DNA of 9,057 nucleotides from contig PLTK01000071.1 in assembly GCA_003164415.1 (NCBI GenBank), positions 1 to 9,057 of the forward strand, in the 5' to 3' direction. A program made the translations under genes and the position numbers. This document shows positions 5,767 through 9,057 of the stretch, in pieces. The notes under the pieces were generated by a model. The model saw nothing but the letters and a program-made list of their open reading frames with translations, ran no database searches and was not told the DNA's origin. Each line of letters opens with the position of its first letter. Positions within the stretch are counted from its first letter, which is position 1. Source of the stretch: Methanobacterium sp. (lineage in GTDB: Archaea; Methanobacteriota; Methanobacteria; Methanobacteriales; Methanobacteriaceae).

Positions 5767-8436
5767 ATGGCAAAAAATGATATACCCGAATTATTAGCAC
5801 CTGCAGGTTCTTTAGAGGCATTAAAAGCTGCAGTTAATGCTGGGGCAGATGCTGTTTATATTTCTGGTAAGAAATTTGGTGCCAGGAACTTTGCAACTAA
5901 CTTCAGTGAATCAGAAATTGAAGAGGGATTAGAATATGCTAAAATTCGGGGAGTTAAGGTATATGTGACGGTTAACACCCTAATAAATGATTTTCAGATA
6001 TTATCTGTTGCAGAATATCTTATATGGCTCTATAAATCTGGTGTTGATGCTATTATCATTCAAGATCTGGGAATTGCAAGTCTATCAAAGGCAATAGTTC
6101 CAGATCTTGATATGCATGCATCTACTCAGATGACAATTCATAATATTGCTGGGGTAAAATGGGCAGCTAAATTTGGTTTTAAGAGAGTTATTTTAGCCAG
6201 GGAACTTGGAATATTAGAGGTAGAAGAAATCCTTAAAGAAACAGAAGATATTGAAATAGAAATATTTGCACATGGTGCACTGTGCTACTCCTACTCGGGA
6301 CAGTGCCTTTTATCCTCATTTATAGGTGGAAGAAGTGGGAATAAAGGCATGTGTGCACAGCCCTGCCGTAGAGAATATACATTAATAAACGGGGAAGTAG
6401 ACAAGTACGGCAGACCATCCGAACCCAAGTCCATAACCATAAACAATAAATATCTTCTAAGCACCAAAGATCTTGAGGTATATGAAAATTTAGAACATGT
6501 TGTAAATTCTAAGGTTAACTCTCTAAAAATAGAGGGCCGTATGAAGTCAGCTGACTATGTGGGCATAGTTATATCGATATACAGGAAAGCTTTAAACTCA
6601 TTATCTAAGGGTAAATGGAAACCCGATCCAGAAGATGTTTCTAAACTTATGCTGGCTTTTAATCGTGGTTTCACAGGAGGATATCTCACAGAATCACAAA
6701 ATAAATCTGTTATGAATCGTGAATCTCCAGGAAATCGTGGACTTTACATTGGACATGTACAATTCTTCTACGAAAAAACCAACACCATACGTGTAAAATT
6801 AGAAAATAAATTTAAAATAGAAAAGGGAGATGGAATTGCCTTTTTACCCCCAAAAAATCTGAATAAATCTAAAGAGTCTAATCAAGATTCTAATGAACTT
6901 TTAGAATCATATGGAATGGCTTTAGAAACAGCTCCAAAATATAAAGCAGAGAAGGTATTTTTAAATGTAGGCCAAAAAGTGGAAGTTGGCTCCAAACTAT
7001 ATTTAACCCGTTCCATATCACTGAATCATGAGGCTCGAGCCATAATAAAAAATACTGTTCAACCATCGATACCCATAGATATCATAATGAGTTGGGATGA
7101 TGATCTCAAAGCCAATCTCCATGGTAAATTTATTGGATTTGATGATGCTGAATATACGGTACGCTTAAAATCAGATTATAAAATGGAAAAAGCACTTAAA
7201 AAACCATTAACCACCGAACAAATAGAAAATCAACTTCAAAAAACAGGAAAAACATCCTTTGTTCTTAGAGATGTTTCTATTAAATATTCGGGAGATCTAT
7301 TTTCACCAATAAGTAAGTTAAACCAGTTCAGACGTGAATTCCTTGAAAAAGCCAATATTAAACTATTAGAAACATTTAAACCCACTAATTTCGAGGTTCA
7401 AGAAGCTGAAAGCCGATTTGAAAAGATTAAAAAACAATCCACCGAAATTAAAGGTGGAGAAAATTCGTTATTCCCGCATGAAATTGGTCTTGCAGTATAT
7501 GCAGATAGTATAAACACTGTTAAAGGAAGTTTAGATGGCGGTGCTAAACGTGTTTATTACGAACCCGACCCAACCAAAAATTGTAAAAACATCTGCAACA
7601 ACTGTTCCCAAACCCCTCAAGATTCAATTAAAAATGATCAAAACCGGATTGATAATATTTTATCACTCTTAAAAACTGCAGAGGATCTGTGTAAGGAAAA
7701 TAATGCGGAATTTATCTGGAAATGGCCTCAGATAACCCATCAATATCAATTAAATAATTATTTCAAAATATTAGAATCCAAACTATATCCTAACATTATG
7801 GTTGATGGACTGGGTGCTGCTATAGGAATTAGGGAATTCAACCGGGACATAGTGCTGTCAGGTTCTGCCGGACTGAATATCTGGAATAAAAATTCTGTTT
7901 TAACGCTTGAAAAATTGTTCGATGGATTAACCCCCTCTGCAGAGCTTTCAAGGGATGAATTAAAGAGTGTTATTTCAAATTCAAGACTTCATGGTGTTGA
8001 AAATGGTTTTGAAATTGTTGTCCAGGGAAATGTAGACGGTATGATTTCAAAGGACTGCTTATTATCTGTAATACCCGAATCTAAAAATGATACAGCAGAT
8101 CAATTCTGGGGAATTCAAGACGAAAAAAGACAGATTTTTCCTGTTAAAATTGATTCAGAAGGGAATACACATGTTTTAAACTCTGTTGAGCTTTGTTTAA
8201 TTGATTATCTTCCAACTATTTCCCAAATGGGCATAGACAGTATTGTTTTGGATGTTAGAAATAAAACATATGATTATTCAAACGAAATAACTTCCATTTA
8301 CAGTAAGGGACTGGAATATATTGAAAAAGGAATTAACACCCCAAAAAATATGAATCTACTTAAATCAAAGGTTAAAAATATCTCAACCGGTGGTATTACC
8401 ACTGGAAATTTTTTAAAAGGTATCAAAGAAATATAA
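5767..8436 (+). CDS. U32-family protein with two U32 barrels and DUF3656, probable RNA hydroxylase
   Basis: An 889-residue cytoplasmic protein. The N-terminal U32 barrel (about 8-300) starts ELLAPAGSLEALKAAVNAGADA and carries the signature HGALCYSYSGQC (C173, C180) then GMCAQPCR (C196, C200), the cysteines that hold an iron-sulfur cluster in studied U32 proteins. A DUF3656 domain follows (about 475-540). From about 573 the chain repeats the barrel in degenerate form: AVYADSINTVKGSLDGGAKRVYYEP parallels the start, DCLLS (C764) parallels QCLLS (C180), and VELCLIDYLP to IYSKGLE parallels KDLEVYENL to IYRKALN. U32 plus DUF3656 is the layout of E. coli RlhA, which makes 5-hydroxycytidine at 23S rRNA C2501; other U32 enzymes hydroxylate tRNA (TrhP) or ubiquinone (UbiU/UbiV). 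An RNA-hydroxylase role is therefore inferred; the old name 'peptidase' is doubtful. An unusual C606-x3-C610-x2-C613 cluster sits at the start of barrel 2. Confidence 0.85.
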   Translation: MAKNDIPELLAPAGSLEALKAAVNAGADAVYISGKKFGARNFATNFSESEIEEGLEYAKIRGVKVYVTVNTLINDFQILSVAEYLIWLYKSGVDAIIIQDLGIASLSKAIVPDLDMHASTQMTIHNIAGVKWAAKFGFKRVILARELGILEVEEILKETEDIEIEIFAHGALCYSYSGQCLLSSFIGGRSGNKGMCAQPCRREYTLINGEVDKYGRPSEPKSITINNKYLLSTKDLEVYENLEHVVNSKVNSLKIEGRMKSADYVGIVISIYRKALNSLSKGKWKPDPEDVSKLMLAFNRGFTGGYLTESQNKSVMNRESPGNRGLYIGHVQFFYEKTNTIRVKLENKFKIEKGDGIAFLPPKNLNKSKESNQDSNELLESYGMALETAPKYKAEKVFLNVGQKVEVGSKLYLTRSISLNHEARAIIKNTVQPSIPIDIIMSWDDDLKANLHGKFIGFDDAEYTVRLKSDYKMEKALKKPLTTEQIENQLQKTGKTSFVLRDVSIKYSGDLFSPISKLNQFRREFLEKANIKLLETFKPTNFEVQEAESRFEKIKKQSTEIKGGENSLFPHEIGLAVYADSINTVKGSLDGGAKRVYYEPDPTKNCKNICNNCSQTPQDSIKNDQNRIDNILSLLKTAEDLCKENNAEFIWKWPQITHQYQLNNYFKILESKLYPNIMVDGLGAAIGIREFNRDIVLSGSAGLNIWNKNSVLTLEKLFDGLTPSAELSRDELKSVISNSRLHGVENGFEIVVQGNVDGMISKDCLLSVIPESKNDTADQFWGIQDEKRQIFPVKIDSEGNTHVLNSVELCLIDYLPTISQMGIDSIVLDVRNKTYDYSNEITSIYSKGLEYIEKGINTPKNMNLLKSKVKNISTGGITTGNFLKGIKEI

Positions 8437-8471
8437 AAATTTAAAATAAACAAATTTCATTTTAAAAAAAA

Positions 8472-8565
8472 ACGTATCACCCTGATTTTAATGATATGAG
8501 ATCATTACAATATCAATGAATACGTGAGTTCCTATATTATTTTATAATTCTTTTTATTTTTTTAT
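8472..8565 (+). terminator. Nested stem-loop followed by T-rich tract after the U32 gene
   Basis: Three nested helices can form: ACGTAT/ATACGT (8472-8477 with 8520-8525), TGAT/ATCA (8483-8486 with 8512-8515) and TAATGAT/ATCATTA (8489-8495 with 8501-8507) around a 5-base loop. T-rich runs at about 8547-8563 follow. This could be the 3' end of the U32 transcript or a small structured RNA. Confidence 0.35.
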
Positions 8566-8710
8566 CGTAGGAGTTTTAATAAGATAATATCATATAATAA
8601 ACATAAAAATCGAATATCTGTTTAGACTAAAAAATAAAATTTAATAAAAAATGGATTAATCGAACTCTGTTTAAGGGATTTTCTGTTAAAAAAAAAAAAT
8701 TTGTTTGTAT

Positions 8711-8745
8711 AAATTTATAAAAAAAGGTAAAATCTTTGTGGTGAT
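8711..8745 (+). promoter_or_regulatory. TATA-like box and ribosome site of the HEAT-repeat gene
   Basis: AAATTTATAAAA at 8711-8722 is TATA-like. GGTGAT at 8740-8745 ends three bases before ATG 8749 and decides the start. Confidence 0.5.
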
Positions 8746-8748
8746 ACA

Positions 8749-9057
8749 ATGAGGGTATTTAATCTCTTAAAAACCAGAATAGAAGAGATGGAAGAAAATG
8801 GTGACGTCGAAGGTCTGATCCATGCATTAAAGGATGATGCTGAAAATGTTCGTAGAGAAGCAATGAATGCTCTTGAAAGAATTGGAGATACACGTGCAAC
8901 CGAACCATTAATCGAACTACTACAAGATCCAGACATAACAATACAAGAAGAAGCAATAACAGCACTAGGAAGAATAAAAGATAAAAGAGCAATTCAACCA
9001 CTAATACAAACCCTCAACAATCAGCACATTGGAATCAGGTGGAAAGCTGCAGAAGCA
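8749..9057 (+). CDS. HEAT/PBS-lyase repeat protein (3' end beyond window)
   Basis: The first 103 codons of a gene that continues past the window end. After a short N-terminal segment (MRVFNLLKTRIEEMEENGD) the protein is made of roughly 31-residue helical repeats: GLIHALKDDAENVRREAMNA then LERIGDTRATEPLIELLQDP, then ITIQEEAITALGRIKDKRAI and QPLIQTLNNQ, then a third unit beginning IRWKAAEA. The regular G-D/K-x-RA-x-x-PLI pattern is that of HEAT repeats of the PBS-lyase type, which form a curved solenoid for protein binding. Such proteins are numerous in methanogens and their partners are mostly unknown; true phycobilin lyase activity is not expected here. The repeats contain no membrane segment or signal peptide. 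The opposite-strand ORFs over this region are shadows. Confidence 0.85.
   Translation, partial: MRVFNLLKTRIEEMEENGDVEGLIHALKDDAENVRREAMNALERIGDTRATEPLIELLQDPDITIQEEAITALGRIKDKRAIQPLIQTLNNQHIGIRWKAAEA

Larger units (their letters stand above)
8437..8748. other. 312-base A+T-rich spacer, no gene
   Basis: No gene is seen between the U32 stop and the HEAT-repeat start. The first part holds an 8-bp inverted repeat (TTTAAAAT 8440-8447, ATTTTAAA 8459-8466) and a 54-base set of nested inverted repeats (8472-8525). A T-rich tract follows near 8547-8563. The end holds an A12 run (about 8688-8699) and the promoter of the HEAT gene. Confidence 0.5.

Noticed and set aside
7582..7605. CxxxCxxC in the U32 protein as a radical SAM motif
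   Set aside because: The spacing fits, but the motif lies in a polar insert of a degenerate U32 barrel and none of the other radical SAM sequence features follow.
8715..9001. Two minus-strand ORFs opposite the HEAT-repeat gene
   Set aside because: The Ser-rich and Leu-rich products arise from reading the regular repeats backwards; the plus strand has a ribosome site and repeat signature.

Overview
The window looks like chromosomal DNA from a methanogenic archaeon, most likely order Methanobacteriales (Methanobacterium-like); the genus is inferred. The base composition is very A+T rich. Several starts carry GGTG-type Shine-Dalgarno sites, and archaeal TATA-like boxes precede genes. The UbiA prenyltransferase has the features of the enzyme that makes archaeal ether lipids, and the secreted Ig-like protein, U32 protein and HEAT-repeat protein are all types common in these methanogens. 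No tRNA, rRNA, CRISPR array or intact insertion sequence was seen.

Layout. Bases 1-274 hold no confident gene, only a locally G+C-richer patch. An OB-fold plus HD-domain nuclease of the YhaM type lies on the minus strand (275-1171). A 259-base A+T-rich divergent spacer with a 9-bp perfect dyad separates it from a 14-helix drug-efflux-type MFS transporter on the plus strand (1431-2975). The stretch 2976-3692 is a small genomic scar: a 39-residue zinc-ribbon gene on the minus strand (3046-3165), a relic of a second MFS transporter gene (about 3340-3420) and an orphan promoter-like motif. Next comes a small secreted Ig-like protein (ORF 3731-4138). Its well-formed ribosome site and ATG at 3693 are one base out of frame with the rest of its signal peptide.

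A minus-strand pair follows: ubiA (geranylgeranylglyceryl phosphate geranylgeranyltransferase, 4782-5627) and, 31 bases downstream, a TrmO/TsaA-like tRNA methyltransferase (4349-4750). Divergent from ubiA is an 889-residue U32-family protein (5767-8436), probably an Fe-S RNA hydroxylase-type enzyme, made of two U32-like barrels around a DUF3656 domain. After a 312-base spacer, a HEAT/PBS-lyase repeat protein begins at 8749 and runs off the window.

How the genes relate. Three genes concern RNA processing or modification (YhaM-like nuclease, TrmO, U32) and one concerns membrane lipid synthesis. These are core housekeeping genes. The 1.2-2.7 kb accessory part (MFS, zinc ribbon, MFS relic, frameshifted secreted protein) looks like recent turnover. 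I do not see a clear new defence or mobile system. The most useful leads are the unlisted zinc-ribbon gene, the MFS relic, the one-base break in the secreted protein, and the split cysteine sets of the two-barrel U32 protein.
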